Of a DNA stretch of 64,000 bases, positions 45,408 through 54,772 are shown in pieces (within the stretch, counting starts at the first letter, position 1; each line of letters opens with the position of its first letter). Position numbers and translations under genes: made by a program. This stretch comes from Alphaproteobacteria bacterium. GTDB taxonomy: Bacteria > Pseudomonadota > Alphaproteobacteria > Micropepsales > Micropepsaceae. The stretch spans positions 1 to 64,000 of the forward strand of contig JANYAR010000143.1 in the NCBI GenBank assembly GCA_025361185.1, read 5' to 3'. A model generated the notes under the pieces. It did not search any database and had not been told where the DNA came from. It worked only from the letters and a program-made list of their open reading frames with translations.

Positions 45408-46667
45408 TCAGCCTGCCCTTTTAAAAGGAAGGACCGCCGCCGGTTCCAGGGCGGAGACCGGCTTGAGCGAATCCTCGCGCACCGCGCGCGGTTCGCCAAA
45501 CAGATAGCCCTGGGCATAGTCCACGGCATATTCCAGCAACTGCACCACGGTCCTCTCGTCCTCGACCCGTTCGGCAATCAGGTTCAGGCCGTGACGGGTG
45601 AGCAGCTTCTTGAAATCTTCCGCGGCGACCGCCGAACCCGCCCCGCTCATGCCGCGCGTCAGCATGGAGGCGCGCACTTTCAGATGACGGAAGCCGATCG
45701 CTTTGAGGCGCAGGAAATCCAGCGCCAAGCTTTCCACATGATCCATGCTGAGCGCAAAACCCATGGTCGCAAGCGAGGTGAGATTGCGTTCGCCCTCGAC
45801 GCCGGCCTTGAGCACCGCCTCCTGGCTGAACTCGAAAATGATCTGGCCCGTCAGGTCGCGGTTGAGGCGCATATAATCCAGGAATTGCGGGAAGAATTCC
45901 TTGTCGGCCAGTGTGTCGCCGGAAATATTGCAGAAGATGCCGATGTCGCGGTTCTTCTGGGTCAGGCGGCGCACGATCTGCACACAGCGGAACAGCAGCA
46001 GATTGTCGACCACGCTCATCAGGCCCGCGGGCGCGGCCACCTGCATATACTGGGCGGGCATGATGATCTGGCCGTCGCGGTCGCGCAGGCGCGACAGCGC
46101 CTCGTAATAGCGCAGCTTGCGTTGCGGCAGGCTGACCATGGGCTGCAGATAGAGATCGACGCGATTTTCCTCGAGGCTCGAGCGGATGGTCTCCAGCAGG
46201 ACGCCCTTGTCGTTCAACGTATTGAGATAAGCGCCGGCTGGCCCGCGCTGGACGCGTGTCGCTTCGTGCGGAACCTGGGCGGCGGTGCGGGAAATCTTCC
46301 CGGTGAAATCGTGCATCAGGGTTTCGAGCACCTGCAATTCGGCGACGATCTTTTTTTCCTGCGTGCTGGCGCGCTGTTCGATCAGGCCGCCCAGCTCGCC
46401 CAGCCGCGCGCGCGTGTCATGCAGCGTAGTTTCAAATTCCAGATGGCTCTTGCGCAGGTGCGTCATTTCCTTGGCGATGGCGCGCTTGTCGCGGCGGCGC
46501 GCGAAGGAAGCAACCACCTGCTGCACAAAGACAAAGCCGACCATCCCCGACAGGATCGCCACCGGCCAGCCGGTGAACAAAGCCAGGCCTGCGCCCAGGG
46601 TGGCGCAGACGAAAAAGGCGCAGAGCGTCAACAGGGCCTTGGTCAGGCTGGAGATTCGATCGTTCAT
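45408..46667 (-). CDS. tipF: TipF-like degenerate EAL protein
   Basis: The 419-residue protein has two N-terminal membrane helices (about 8-50), a coiled coil (about 60-115) and a C-terminal EAL domain. The EAL signature survives as YYEALSRLR, but the catalytic DDFGxG segment is replaced by SMDHVESLALD, so it probably binds c-di-GMP without hydrolysing it. This matches TipF, the Caulobacter flagellar-assembly factor. A perfect CtrA box lies 74-89 bases upstream. Confidence 0.82.
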   Translation of the reverse strand: MNDRISSLTKALLTLCAFFVCATLGAGLALFTGWPVAILSGMVGFVFVQQVVASFARRRDKRAIAKEMTHLRKSHLEFETTLHDTRARLGELGGLIEQRASTQEKKIVAELQVLETLMHDFTGKISRTAAQVPHEATRVQRGPAGAYLNTLNDKGVLLETIRSSLEENRVDLYLQPMVSLPQRKLRYYEALSRLRDRDGQIIMPAQYMQVAAPAGLMSVVDNLLLFRCVQIVRRLTQKNRDIGIFCNISGDTLADKEFFPQFLDYMRLNRDLTGQIIFEFSQEAVLKAGVEGERNLTSLATMGFALSMDHVESLALDFLRLKAIGFRHLKVRASMLTRGMSGAGSAVAAEDFKKLLTRHGLNLIAERVEDERTVVQLLEYAVDYAQGYLFGEPRAVREDSLKPVSALEPAAVLPFKRAG

Positions 46668-46740
46668 GGCGGCAACTATTGCCGGGTGCGCGTTTCCAAT
46701 TCCTTAACCACGAAAAACCCGCAGCTGACCTGCCACGCCG

Positions 46741-46756
46741 GTTAACAAGTAGTTAA
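46741..46756 (-). promoter_or_regulatory. CtrA box upstream of tipF
   Basis: The minus strand reads TTAACTACTTGTTAAC, a perfect TTAA-N7-TTAAC CtrA consensus. It lies 74 bases upstream of the tipF ATG and 7 bases past the stop codon of the small secreted-protein gene. CtrA activation of flagellar genes fits the TipF assignment. Confidence 0.75.
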
Positions 46757-46763
46757 ATCCGGC

Positions 46764-47021
46764 CTATTCCCACTGGCGCGTATAGATATTGTAATGGCGC
46801 AGCGGCTTGGTGCCTTGATAGGGCTGGACCGGCTTGTAGGGGGTGAAACCCTGCATCGATTCATTTTCGCGCGGGGCCCGGGGCGCCTCCGGCGCACGCG
46901 GCGCTTCGGGAATGGCTGTGTTGCGGTTGTGCCGATAGCCGTAATCCTGCGCGGCGGCGGGCGCCAGCGCGCTGCCGGTGCCAAGCACGGCGATGACCGC
47001 CGCTAACATGATCTTATTCAC
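46764..47021 (-). CDS. small secreted hypothetical protein
   Basis: The GTG at 47021, preceded by GGGGAGC, gives 85 residues: a signal peptide (about 1-21, ending AAA) and a mature part rich in Pro, Arg and Tyr with an APEAPRAPR repeat, ending RHYNIYTRQWE. No family recognised. An in-frame ATG 12 bases later is possible. It may be a cell-envelope or matrix peptide. Confidence 0.6.
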   Translation of the reverse strand: MNKIMLAAVIAVLGTGSALAPAAAQDYGYRHNRNTAIPEAPRAPEAPRAPRENESMQGFTPYKPVQPYQGTKPLRHYNIYTRQWE

Positions 47022-47121
47022 GTGCCGCTCCCCATCTGCGCCACGCCAAACCGTGGATGCGGGAATTATATCGCAGCGTGCGGCTGAACCCAACCTGAAA
47101 CAATGACGGTTTATCAGCGGC

Positions 47122-47153
47122 AAAAAGAAAACGGCCCCGTTTTCGCGGGGCCG
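47122..47153 (-). terminator. rho-independent terminator
   Basis: On the minus strand CGGCCCCG and CGGGGCCG pair around CGAAAA and are followed by TTTTCTTTTTG. It sits 17 bases past the stop of the Gly/Tyr-rich gene at 47170-48090. Confidence 0.85.
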
Positions 47154-47169
47154 CTTCTTAAGTTACCGC

Positions 47170-48090
47170 CTACCGGCCGCGATGGCCTTGCCACCCGCCA
47201 TGACCGCCGTCGCCACTGGACTGCGACTGGGAGTTCTGGGACCGGAAATTCTGGTGATTGCCGCCGCCCCAATTGCCGCGCGCCCCATTATAGGCCTGCG
47301 GGGTCTGTTGCTGGACGTTGCTCTGAAAACTGCTCCGGCCGGAAAATCCGCCCGAGCTGCCATGGTTCCAGCCGCGGCCGCCGGTATAGGGCTGAACAGT
47401 CTGCTGTTGGAAATTGCCCTGAAAATTGCTTCGGCCGCCGCCAAAGCTGCCGCGATTGCCGCCCCGGCCGCCGCTGTAGGGCTGGGTCTGAAAGTTCTGT
47501 TGCGGCTGATAGGCCTGGCGCGAAGTTCCGAAGCCACGCCCGAAGTTGCCGCCACGCCCGAAATTGCCGCCGCGTTCGAAATTGCCGCCGCGCGCGAAAT
47601 TGCGGCCGCCAAAATTGTGGCTGCGATAGAAGTCACGGCCCAGTGCCGGCCCGAAACGGCCGCCGCGGAAGTCGCCATAATGCCAGCCGCCATTTCTCCA
47701 GAACTGCCGGCGCCCGCCATAGTCGCGATAATAGAAAGGTCCGTTGTACAAGCCGCCGTCATAATAGACGTCGCCATAATAAAGCGGCAGGTCGTAGTAA
47801 TCGTTCGGGCAGTCATAGTCGGGATCGCAATATTGATCCTCGTCGGCGCCATCATATTGGCCATAGCCGTCATACTGGCCGCCATACTGACTATAAGGTT
47901 GCTGGCCACCATACTGACTATAAGGTTGGCCATAGGGCTGGCCATAAGGTTGACCATACGGTTGGCCAGCGGACTGGTCGTAACCAGAACCATCGTCATT
48001 GGGGTCATAGGGCTGCGCGCCGGCCGGGGTCGCCGCCAGCGCGCCTGCCATGCCGAAGGCGATTGTCGCCGCTTTGAAAAAGTTTCTCAT
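47170..48090 (-). CDS. secreted Gly/Gln/Tyr-rich repeat protein
   Basis: From the ATG at 48090 (GGAGCGAAACG upstream) the product is 306 residues: signal peptide 1-26, then low-complexity repeats. GQPY is repeated about four times, QPYSQYGGQ twice, an Asp/Tyr-rich stretch follows (YCDPDYDCPNDYYDLPLYYGDVYYDGG), then GRGGNFGRGGNF and QQNFQ-rich C-terminal repeats. It is probably an extracellular or surface structural protein; no enzyme domain is visible. A terminator follows. Confidence 0.75.
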   Translation of the reverse strand: MRNFFKAATIAFGMAGALAATPAGAQPYDPNDDGSGYDQSAGQPYGQPYGQPYGQPYSQYGGQQPYSQYGGQYDGYGQYDGADEDQYCDPDYDCPNDYYDLPLYYGDVYYDGGLYNGPFYYRDYGGRRQFWRNGGWHYGDFRGGRFGPALGRDFYRSHNFGGRNFARGGNFERGGNFGRGGNFGRGFGTSRQAYQPQQNFQTQPYSGGRGGNRGSFGGGRSNFQGNFQQQTVQPYTGGRGWNHGSSGGFSGRSSFQSNVQQQTPQAYNGARGNWGGGNHQNFRSQNSQSQSSGDGGHGGWQGHRGR

Positions 48091-48432
48091 CGTTTCGCTC
48101 CACTGACTTTCTTTTGGCCGCGCGAAGATTCGCGTTGTTGAAGAGCGTGAGGCTTTGCGGCTGAACCGCATCTGAACCAATTAAGACTTATTCGTGCTGG
48201 TTAGATTGGGAATTAGTATAGGTCCCGCCTCCGCGGCAGAAGCGCAGACTACCTCCCCCGGCGCGCGCGACAGCGCGCTTGCATCGGGGGAGGGTGAGTA
48301 GCGGCAGCGTACGAACGTAGCTGGCCGTTCGCAGGGCCTGGCCGCCCTGCTCACCCAGCGAAAGCCGGAGGGGGAAAAAGAAAACGGCTCCGGAAAATCC
48401 GGAGCCGCTTGCTTGCCGATCAGGATTGGCGA
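48091..48432. other. intergenic region with REP-like palindrome and terminator
   Basis: CCTCCCCCG (48252-48260) pairs with CGGGGGAGG (48285-48293) around an inner GCGCGC palindrome. GGGTGAG later pairs with CTCACCC, making a longer structured repeat up to about 48375. A terminator for the next minus-strand gene closes the stretch. No gene is supported. Confidence 0.6.
48374..48407 (-). terminator. rho-independent terminator
   Basis: On the minus strand CGGCTCCGG and CCGGAGCCG pair around ATTTT and are followed by TTTTCTTTTTC. It lies 26 bases past the stop of the Gly-rich gene at 48433-48879. Confidence 0.85.
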
Positions 48433-48879
48433 TCAACGGTGATGGCCGCCGCCGCCGCCGTGCCCACCACCAAAGCCGCCGCCGCGTCCACCAAAGCCGC
48501 CGCCATGGCCACCGCCAAAGCCGCCGCCGTGTCCATAGCCGCCGCGATAACCGCCACCCCAGCCGCCACCATAGCCGCCATAGCCGCCGCCAAAGCCGCC
48601 GAAATAGATGCTCGGGCCATAACCGCCGCCGTAGCCGCCATAATCGTAGGGATCATAGTAAGGGTCGTAATAGGCGGGCGCGTAGTAGGGATCGTAATAA
48701 CGCGGGCCATAAGAGTGACGGTATCGCGGACCATAATAGCCGCCGTAATAACCGGGGCCGCCGATACCGAATCCGACCACCACGCGCGCTTGCGCCGGGG
48801 TGGTGAGCGCGGCGGTGGTCGCGGTGGCCAGACCGGCCACCATCACTGCACTCAAGGCTGCTTTCGCAAATGTCTTCAT
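48433..48879 (-). CDS. secreted Gly/Tyr-rich protein
   Basis: The 148-residue product has a signal peptide (about 1-32, ending AQA). After it comes VVVGFGIGGPGYYGGYYGPRY, a Tyr/Asp/Pro-rich middle (RYYDPYYAPAYYDPYYDPYDYGG) and a Gly/His-rich tail ending GGGGGHHR. The composition suggests an exported structural or metal-binding surface protein; the tail His residues could bind metal. Similar in style to the gene at 47170-48090. Confidence 0.72.
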   Translation of the reverse strand: MKTFAKAALSAVMVAGLATATTAALTTPAQARVVVGFGIGGPGYYGGYYGPRYRHSYGPRYYDPYYAPAYYDPYYDPYDYGGYGGGYGPSIYFGGFGGGYGGYGGGWGGGYRGGYGHGGGFGGGHGGGFGGRGGGFGGGHGGGGGHHR

Positions 48880-49092
48880 GATTGGTCTCCTGTATTCGAA
48901 CGGGTCCCCTCACCCTGCTGATCGCCATCCTGTGCAAGACCGGCTGAACCGCACATGAACAACGGCAAGGCCCCCCCAACCTGTTGCCCCCGGGCGTGAA
49001 ATACCCTGAAAAGGCCTTGAAGCCGCCCCCTGTTCATCGGGCCGTTCGGGGGCGATTTGCCCCGGGAATGGGCTTTTTTGCCCCCCTCCGGC

Positions 49093-49121
49093 TTGACCGG
49101 GCCCCTGGGGCTACCTAAATA
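49093..49121 (+). promoter_or_regulatory. sigma-70 promoter of groESL
   Basis: TTGACC (49093-49098) and TAAATA (49116-49121) are separated by exactly 17 bases. The predicted transcription start near 49128 falls just before the CIRCE element. The whole 48880-49210 gap upstream of groES otherwise shows no gene. Confidence 0.7.
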
Positions 49122-49134
49122 CGGGTCGCGGTTG

Positions 49135-49161
49135 TTGGCACTCACCTGAGGTGAGTGCTGC
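49135..49161 (+). promoter_or_regulatory. CIRCE element (HrcA operator)
   Basis: TTGGCACTC-N9-GAGTGCTGC matches the CIRCE consensus TTAGCACTC-N9-GAGTGCTAA except at the outer bases. It lies 50 bases upstream of groES. HrcA repression with relief after heat shock is expected. Confidence 0.88.
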
Positions 49162-49210
49162 AACCCAGCTATAACCCAACGATTTCAAAAACTTACAGAA
49201 GAGGATCCCA

Positions 49211-49519
49211 ATGAAATTCCGTCCGCTTGGCGACCGCGTCGTGGTCCGCCGCATCAAGGAAGATCAGAAGACCCCCGGCGGCATCATCATTCCCGACACC
49301 GTCGCGGAAAAGCCCCAGGAAGGCGAAGTGATCTCGATCGGCCCCGGCGCCATCGACGAAAAGACCGGCAAGCGCACCCCGCTGGAAGTGAAGGCCGGCG
49401 ACTATGTGCTGTTCGGCAAATGGTCGGGCACCGAGGTCAAGCTTGATGGCGAGGAGCTCCTGATCATGAAGGAGAGCGACATCATGGGCGTGCTCGAAGG
49501 CAAGAAAGCCAAGAAGTAG
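49211..49519 (+). CDS. groES: co-chaperonin GroES
   Basis: The 102-residue protein begins [46 protein letters not shown]. The mobile loop lies at [16 protein letters not shown], and the barrel ends [15 protein letters not shown]. It caps GroEL to assist folding. GAGGATCCCA precedes the ATG. The operon is controlled by the sigma-70 promoter and CIRCE element just upstream. Confidence 0.97.
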   Translation: MKFRPLGDRVVVRRIKEDQKTPGGIIIPDTVAEKPQEGEVISIGPGAIDEKTGKRTPLEVKAGDYVLFGKWSGTEVKLDGEELLIMKESDIMGVLEGKKAKK

Positions 49520-49566
49520 CACTTCGCCCCTCACACAATCCCACAAACAGATTTCAGGAGACTTAG

Positions 49567-51225
<1,659 letters not shown>

Positions 51226-51260
51226 GTCATGTCGGTCGTGTCAAACGGCTAGAAATGCAG

Positions 51261-51297
51261 AAAGCCCCGGTGAGCAATCACCGGGGCTTTTTTTGTT
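51261..51297 (+). terminator. rho-independent terminator of groESL
   Basis: AAAGCCCCGGTGAGCAATCA followed by CCGGGGCTTTTTTT gives an 8-9 bp GC-rich stem and a T-run, 36 bases past the groEL stop. Confidence 0.92.
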
Positions 51298-51347
51298 TGC
51301 TGACAATTGAGATGAGCAACAAATTTTCAATACGCCGGTAAATCAAA

Positions 51348-51518
51348 ATGGCATCCCTTATTCAAACTCTAAAAGATCTCGCGAGGACGCCAGGGAAAGA
51401 CGAAGCATCTGATCAATGGATTCAGCAAACGGACACACCGGCCTTTCTGACCCAAAATTCATTGGCGGACGAATTCGTTCTATATGCGAGCCTATCTGGC
51501 ACTGCCCAACTTCTTTGA
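51348..51518 (+). CDS. possible small hypothetical protein or 5' part of a frameshifted gene
   Basis: A 56-residue frame (MASLIQTLKDLARTPGKDEA... to SGTAQLL) of AT-rich, protein-like composition follows the groEL terminator. It has no strong ribosome-binding site. It overlaps by 35 bases, in a +1 frame, a second open frame at 51484-51786. The two may be one gene split by a frameshift. No family recognised. Confidence 0.35.
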   Translation: MASLIQTLKDLARTPGKDEASDQWIQQTDTPAFLTQNSLADEFVLYASLSGTAQLL

Positions 51519-51786
51519 CTGGTTTCACTCTGACCTGTTTCTTTATCACGCGAGCGAGATAACGCGGCTCCTCAACAACGTACGTTGGAGCATCTATCGA
51601 TATCTCGGACCGGCCTACGCTGCTGCTTTTCAATTCACCAATAATATTGCGGGATACACCTTCAACGTTCCAGCCGAACTGACTGATCCGCTTGCAAAAG
51701 CTATGTGGTGGGACCTGATGAACAGGGTCCGCGCGGCGCCTTGGCAGTCAGAATTCGCAGTGTCGCCGTCCCTCCAGCAGCGTTAG
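51484..51786 (+). CDS. possible hypothetical protein or 3' part of a frameshifted gene
   Basis: The 100-residue frame (MRAYLALPNFFDWFHSDLFLY... to SEFAVSPSLQQR) is rich in Trp, Phe and Tyr, with protein-like composition and a lower GC than neighbours. It starts inside the preceding frame. The segment HASEITRLLNNVRWSIYRYLGPAYAAAFQFTNN looks helical. No family recognised; a repeat fragment and palindromic repeats follow directly. Confidence 0.4.
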   Translation: MRAYLALPNFFDWFHSDLFLYHASEITRLLNNVRWSIYRYLGPAYAAAFQFTNNIAGYTFNVPAELTDPLAKAMWWDLMNRVRAAPWQSEFAVSPSLQQR

Positions 51787-52061
51787 CTATCTCGGGAATT
51801 CCGGGCACACTATACCGAACTCGTTTCGCCTAGCCGCTCGCCTAAATTCGCGGCGCTCGTAGTTCTCGGCCCTCCGCTTACGCTCCGGGCGTTCGGCACA
51901 CGACTGCCGTCCCCGCCTCGGGTCGCGCTTGGCCGCGCGCCCCTGCGGCGCTCGTCGCTCTCGCAGGTCCACCGGACCTGCTCGTCCGCCATCGCTGACG
52001 CGATGGCGGAACACGTTCGGCGGGCAAAAGGTCCTATCGGACCTTTTGCTAATCCGCCTCA
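51787..52061. repeat. cluster of palindromic repeats (reverse orientation)
   Basis: A GAATTCCGGG(G)ACAC-type fragment is at 51794-51815. Hairpins GCAGGTCCACCGGACCTGC (51963-51981) and that at 52024-52049 (core AGGTCCTATCGGACCT) follow. Between them are reverse copies of the tail found beside other hairpins (GCTTACGCTCCGGGCGTTCG and similar). It appears to be several repeat units stacked after the ModA-like gene. Confidence 0.55.
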
Positions 52062-52889
52062 CTACTCCTTGCCCTTTCGCGGATCGACGCCGCGCGAATA
52101 CCAGATCGCGAAGGTGCCCGGCTGGGTGGCGTATTGGATGAATTGCTGGCCGAGATCGGGGTGCGCGGCCTTGGATGGGACGGCGGCGACGGCGTCCAGG
52201 TAGCGGCCATACTCTTCGGGGATCGGGCCGGCCACGACCAGATTGTCCCACTTCATGATCTGGCTGATGTTCTGCACCGCCATGTCGCCCTCGCCCCGGG
52301 CCAGGGCATCGCCGCCTTCGCCATAGGGGCTGGGCGCATGCTTGACCCCGGCCATTTCCGGCAGGTCGAACAGGCTCGACAGCATATAGGCGGTCTTGGT
52401 GCACCCCGGGCCGCCGGGCGTGCCGTTGCAGCGCGAGTGCATCACCCGGTTCGCCGTCTTCAGCACGGCGATGAACTTCTCTTTGGTGGAGATGTCCGGG
52501 ACTTTCGCGCCCTTCATCACCGCCAGGCCCTGATAGGAACGGCCGATGTGCTTGCGGGTGCCGGTCTTGATGGCGTCCTTGACTTGATCCATTTCGTCGG
52601 CCGGCAGGAACACGGCATCGGCCGCCCCATCACTCGCCATTTTCTTCACATCATCCATGCCGCCGCCCTTGACGGTGACCTTGATGCCGGTCTCCGCCTC
52701 GAAGGCCTTGGTGATGATTTCCAGACCGCCAACGTTGGTGAAGCCCGGGGTGCCCACGATGACCTCGCGGGTCCCTGTCTGGGTCTGCGCGCCGGCCGGG
52801 GCGGCCCAAGAAAGAGTGAAGGCAAGAGCGGCGGCCAAAGCGGCGGCAAGACCGATCACGGCGCTGAGTTTGGCGTTCAAAATTCGCAT
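52062..52889 (-). CDS. ModA-like extracytoplasmic substrate-binding protein
   Basis: The 275-residue protein has a signal peptide (about 1-34, ending GAQ) and a type II periplasmic-binding fold of the molybdate-type solute-binding family (GLEIITKAFEAETGIKVTVKGGGMDDVKKMASDGAADAVFLPADEMDQV...). AAGGAG precedes the ATG. No ABC permease or ATPase gene is adjacent, so it is an orphan binding protein, perhaps a sensor, or uses a carrier elsewhere. Ligand unknown. Confidence 0.8.
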   Translation of the reverse strand: MRILNAKLSAVIGLAAALAAALAFTLSWAAPAGAQTQTGTREVIVGTPGFTNVGGLEIITKAFEAETGIKVTVKGGGMDDVKKMASDGAADAVFLPADEMDQVKDAIKTGTRKHIGRSYQGLAVMKGAKVPDISTKEKFIAVLKTANRVMHSRCNGTPGGPGCTKTAYMLSSLFDLPEMAGVKHAPSPYGEGGDALARGEGDMAVQNISQIMKWDNLVVAGPIPEEYGRYLDAVAAVPSKAAHPDLGQQFIQYATQPGTFAIWYSRGVDPRKGKE

Positions 52890-52929
52890 GGTTTTCTCCT
52901 TCGTTGAATTCGGTGACGTACGATCGAGA

Positions 52930-53466
52930 TCAATTGGCTGTTGTTTTGACGCGAATAGGCGCGGCGGTGTAGCAGCCGCGCGCCTCGCCGAACCCCTTCA
53001 AATACGCGCGCCGCACGGCGCCCGCGAGATATATCTGGGCGATTTTCCGGTCGCGCTTGTCGGCGCCGGTGATGAAGCGAAGAACGCCTTCATAGGGAAT
53101 GAAGCTTCCGGCCGCTTCGCCCTCCAGTTCGGCCACCGTGGGCAGTGTCCTGCCTTTGGCCGCGGCGTCCGCAGCTTTGGTATCGAAGTCGGGTCCCAGG
53201 GCTGTGTCCAAATGCATGATTTCCCCCGTGAGGACATCGCAGCGCGGGTCGAGGGGCGCATAGGGCGCCCGCGCCGCATTGCGCAGCGCCGCCGCAATGG
53301 CCGGCCGCATCACATTGAGATCGCCAAGCGGCCTGTCCAGCACGGTTTTCACATGTTTCTCGCCGGTGGCCGCGATGCCGTCTGCGGCGAAGGCCGGGTT
53401 GACGCTCATAAGGGCGAGCGCGGCGGCGGCGATGCGGTAATACAGCGGTTTAAAATTTCCGTTCAT
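52930..53466 (-). CDS. hypothetical secreted protein
   Basis: From the ATG at 53466, preceded by GGGGGGAATT, the product is 178 residues with a signal peptide (about 1-28, ending AFA). The mature part has HVKTVLDRPLGDLNVMRPAIAAALRNAARAPYAPLDPRCDVLTGEIMHLDTALGPDFD and a C-terminal GAVRRAYLKGFGEARGCYTAAPIRV with one Cys. Two Cys residues could pair. It is upstream of the ModA-like gene by 40 bases on the same strand. No family recognised. Confidence 0.65.
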   Translation of the reverse strand: MNGNFKPLYYRIAAAALALMSVNPAFAADGIAATGEKHVKTVLDRPLGDLNVMRPAIAAALRNAARAPYAPLDPRCDVLTGEIMHLDTALGPDFDTKAADAAAKGRTLPTVAELEGEAAGSFIPYEGVLRFITGADKRDRKIAQIYLAGAVRRAYLKGFGEARGCYTAAPIRVKTTAN

Positions 53467-53523
53467 GGCAATTCCCCCCATTGAACAGGAATACGGTGAC
53501 AGGAGCACCATAGCCCAGAAAAG

Positions 53524-53550
53524 GGAATTCCGGGGACACAATAGCTAACG
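53524..53550 (+). repeat. GAATTCCGGGGACA repeat unit
   Basis: GGAATTCCGGGGACACAATA followed by GCTAACG is the best-preserved copy of this family. An AATTCGGGACAGAATCAAG piece follows at 53560-53578. It lies just downstream of the HSL esterase gene stop. Confidence 0.5.
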
Positions 53551-53580
53551 CGAATACGCGAATTCGGGACAGAATCAAGA

Positions 53581-54636
53581 TCAGTGGCCGAGGTGTTTGT
53601 CAAAGAACCGGGCGATCTCGCTGTTGTAGTCGATGGTCTCAGGCGCGGTGATGTCCCTGTAATATTGCGCGTGCGACAGGCCCTCAAACACCTGCAGTTC
53701 CGCCTCCACCCCGGCCTGGCGCATCTTGCGGTGCACGCGCACGGTGTTGGAGAGGAACAGGTCACGCGTACCCGATGTCAGGATGGTCGGCGGGAAGCCG
53801 TGCATGTCGCCGTAAACCGGCGAAAGCTGCGGGTCCTTGAGGTCATGACCGTTGGCGTACAACAACGCCGCCGCGCCCCAGAAACCGTCGTTGGAGACCA
53901 GCACATTGTCGATTCCGTCGTTGGTGAAATAGCTGTCGCCCGTCTTGGTCATGTCGGACCAGGGCGTGCCTGGCGCGATGGCGCCGGGCAGCGGCAAGCC
54001 TTCCGTCCTGGCGCGCAGCACCGTCGCCAGCGTGATGCTGCCTCCGGCCGAGGTGCCGAAAATGCCGATGTTCTTCGGTTTGATCGTCTTCAGCGCCTCC
54101 CGGTACACCGCCATCGCATCATCCATCGCGGCGGGATAGGGAAAATCCGGCGACATCCGATAGTCGACCGAGATGACCTTGTAGTGGCCGAATCCGGCAA
54201 GTTCGATCGCCTCCGCCAGGCCCGCCTCGCCAGGACGCAAGACAAAACCGCCGCCGTGGAAATAGAGCAGCAGGCGGTTGCGGTTGGCGGGCGGCGTCAC
54301 GTCCGGCGTGACGATATAGGCCTTCACGCCCGCGATGGCCGCCGGCTCGACCTTGACGTGCAGGGCGGCACGCATCGCCCGAATGGCCGGAATCGATTCC
54401 GCGGCATTCTTGGCCACCAGCGCCTTCCATTCGGCGGAAGTCTTGGGCACGACATTCCAGATCGGGTTGACAGGCTGCGCGATCAGCGCTCGCATCTGCG
54501 GGCTGACCGTGTCTGGCACAGGGATCGTCCGCGCGGGCAGTTGCCGGGGGCCTGATTGCGGTTGGGCTGGCTGCGCCTGGCCCGCGCCCGCCAAACAAAC
54601 GGACAAGATGCCCGCCATCAACAATCGAGAATTCAT
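53581..54636 (-). CDS. secreted HSL-type alpha/beta hydrolase (esterase)
   Basis: From the ATG at 54636 (GGGGAGGGATTG upstream) the product is 351 residues with a signal peptide (about 1-22, ending AQA). The oxyanion-hole motif LLYFHGGGFVLRPG near 125 and the nucleophile elbow GIFGTSAGGSI near 190 define the hormone-sensitive-lipase family. An Asp and His are expected near FLSNTVR and GLSHAQY. It probably hydrolyses short acyl or steroid-like esters in the periplasm. It is divergent from the RraA-like gene. Confidence 0.85.
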   Translation of the reverse strand: MNSRLLMAGILSVCLAGAGQAQPAQPQSGPRQLPARTIPVPDTVSPQMRALIAQPVNPIWNVVPKTSAEWKALVAKNAAESIPAIRAMRAALHVKVEPAAIAGVKAYIVTPDVTPPANRNRLLLYFHGGGFVLRPGEAGLAEAIELAGFGHYKVISVDYRMSPDFPYPAAMDDAMAVYREALKTIKPKNIGIFGTSAGGSITLATVLRARTEGLPLPGAIAPGTPWSDMTKTGDSYFTNDGIDNVLVSNDGFWGAAALLYANGHDLKDPQLSPVYGDMHGFPPTILTSGTRDLFLSNTVRVHRKMRQAGVEAELQVFEGLSHAQYYRDITAPETIDYNSEIARFFDKHLGH

Positions 54637-54653
54637 CAATCCCTCCCCTTCGC

Positions 54654-54675
54654 CGGATTCCGGGGACTATCATAA
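54654..54675 (+). repeat. GATTCCGGGGACT repeat fragment
   Basis: GGATTCCGGGGACTATCATA plus ACGC, in the divergent gap between the esterase and RraA-like genes. A tandem GTAATCTTTGG repeat follows at about 54721-54743. Confidence 0.4.
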
Positions 54676-54772
54676 CGCTCTTTCGCGCTGGATCGGAGCT
54701 TGACCGCCAGGTCGCCGACGGTAATCTTTGGTGGTAATCTTTGGGCAGTCGTCGGCACTGGAGGATGGAAGT

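Noticed and set aside
47103-48141. Plus-strand Ala- or Arg/Cys-rich open frames over the Gly/Tyr-rich gene
   Set aside because: They are reverse complements of low-complexity coding DNA and lack signals of translation.
48188-48436. Minus-strand open frame between the two Gly-rich genes
   Set aside because: It runs through a strong terminator and a palindromic repeat.
51358-51633. Minus-strand open frame over the AT-rich ORF pair
   Set aside because: No ribosome-binding site or family pattern, and it would run head-on into groEL.
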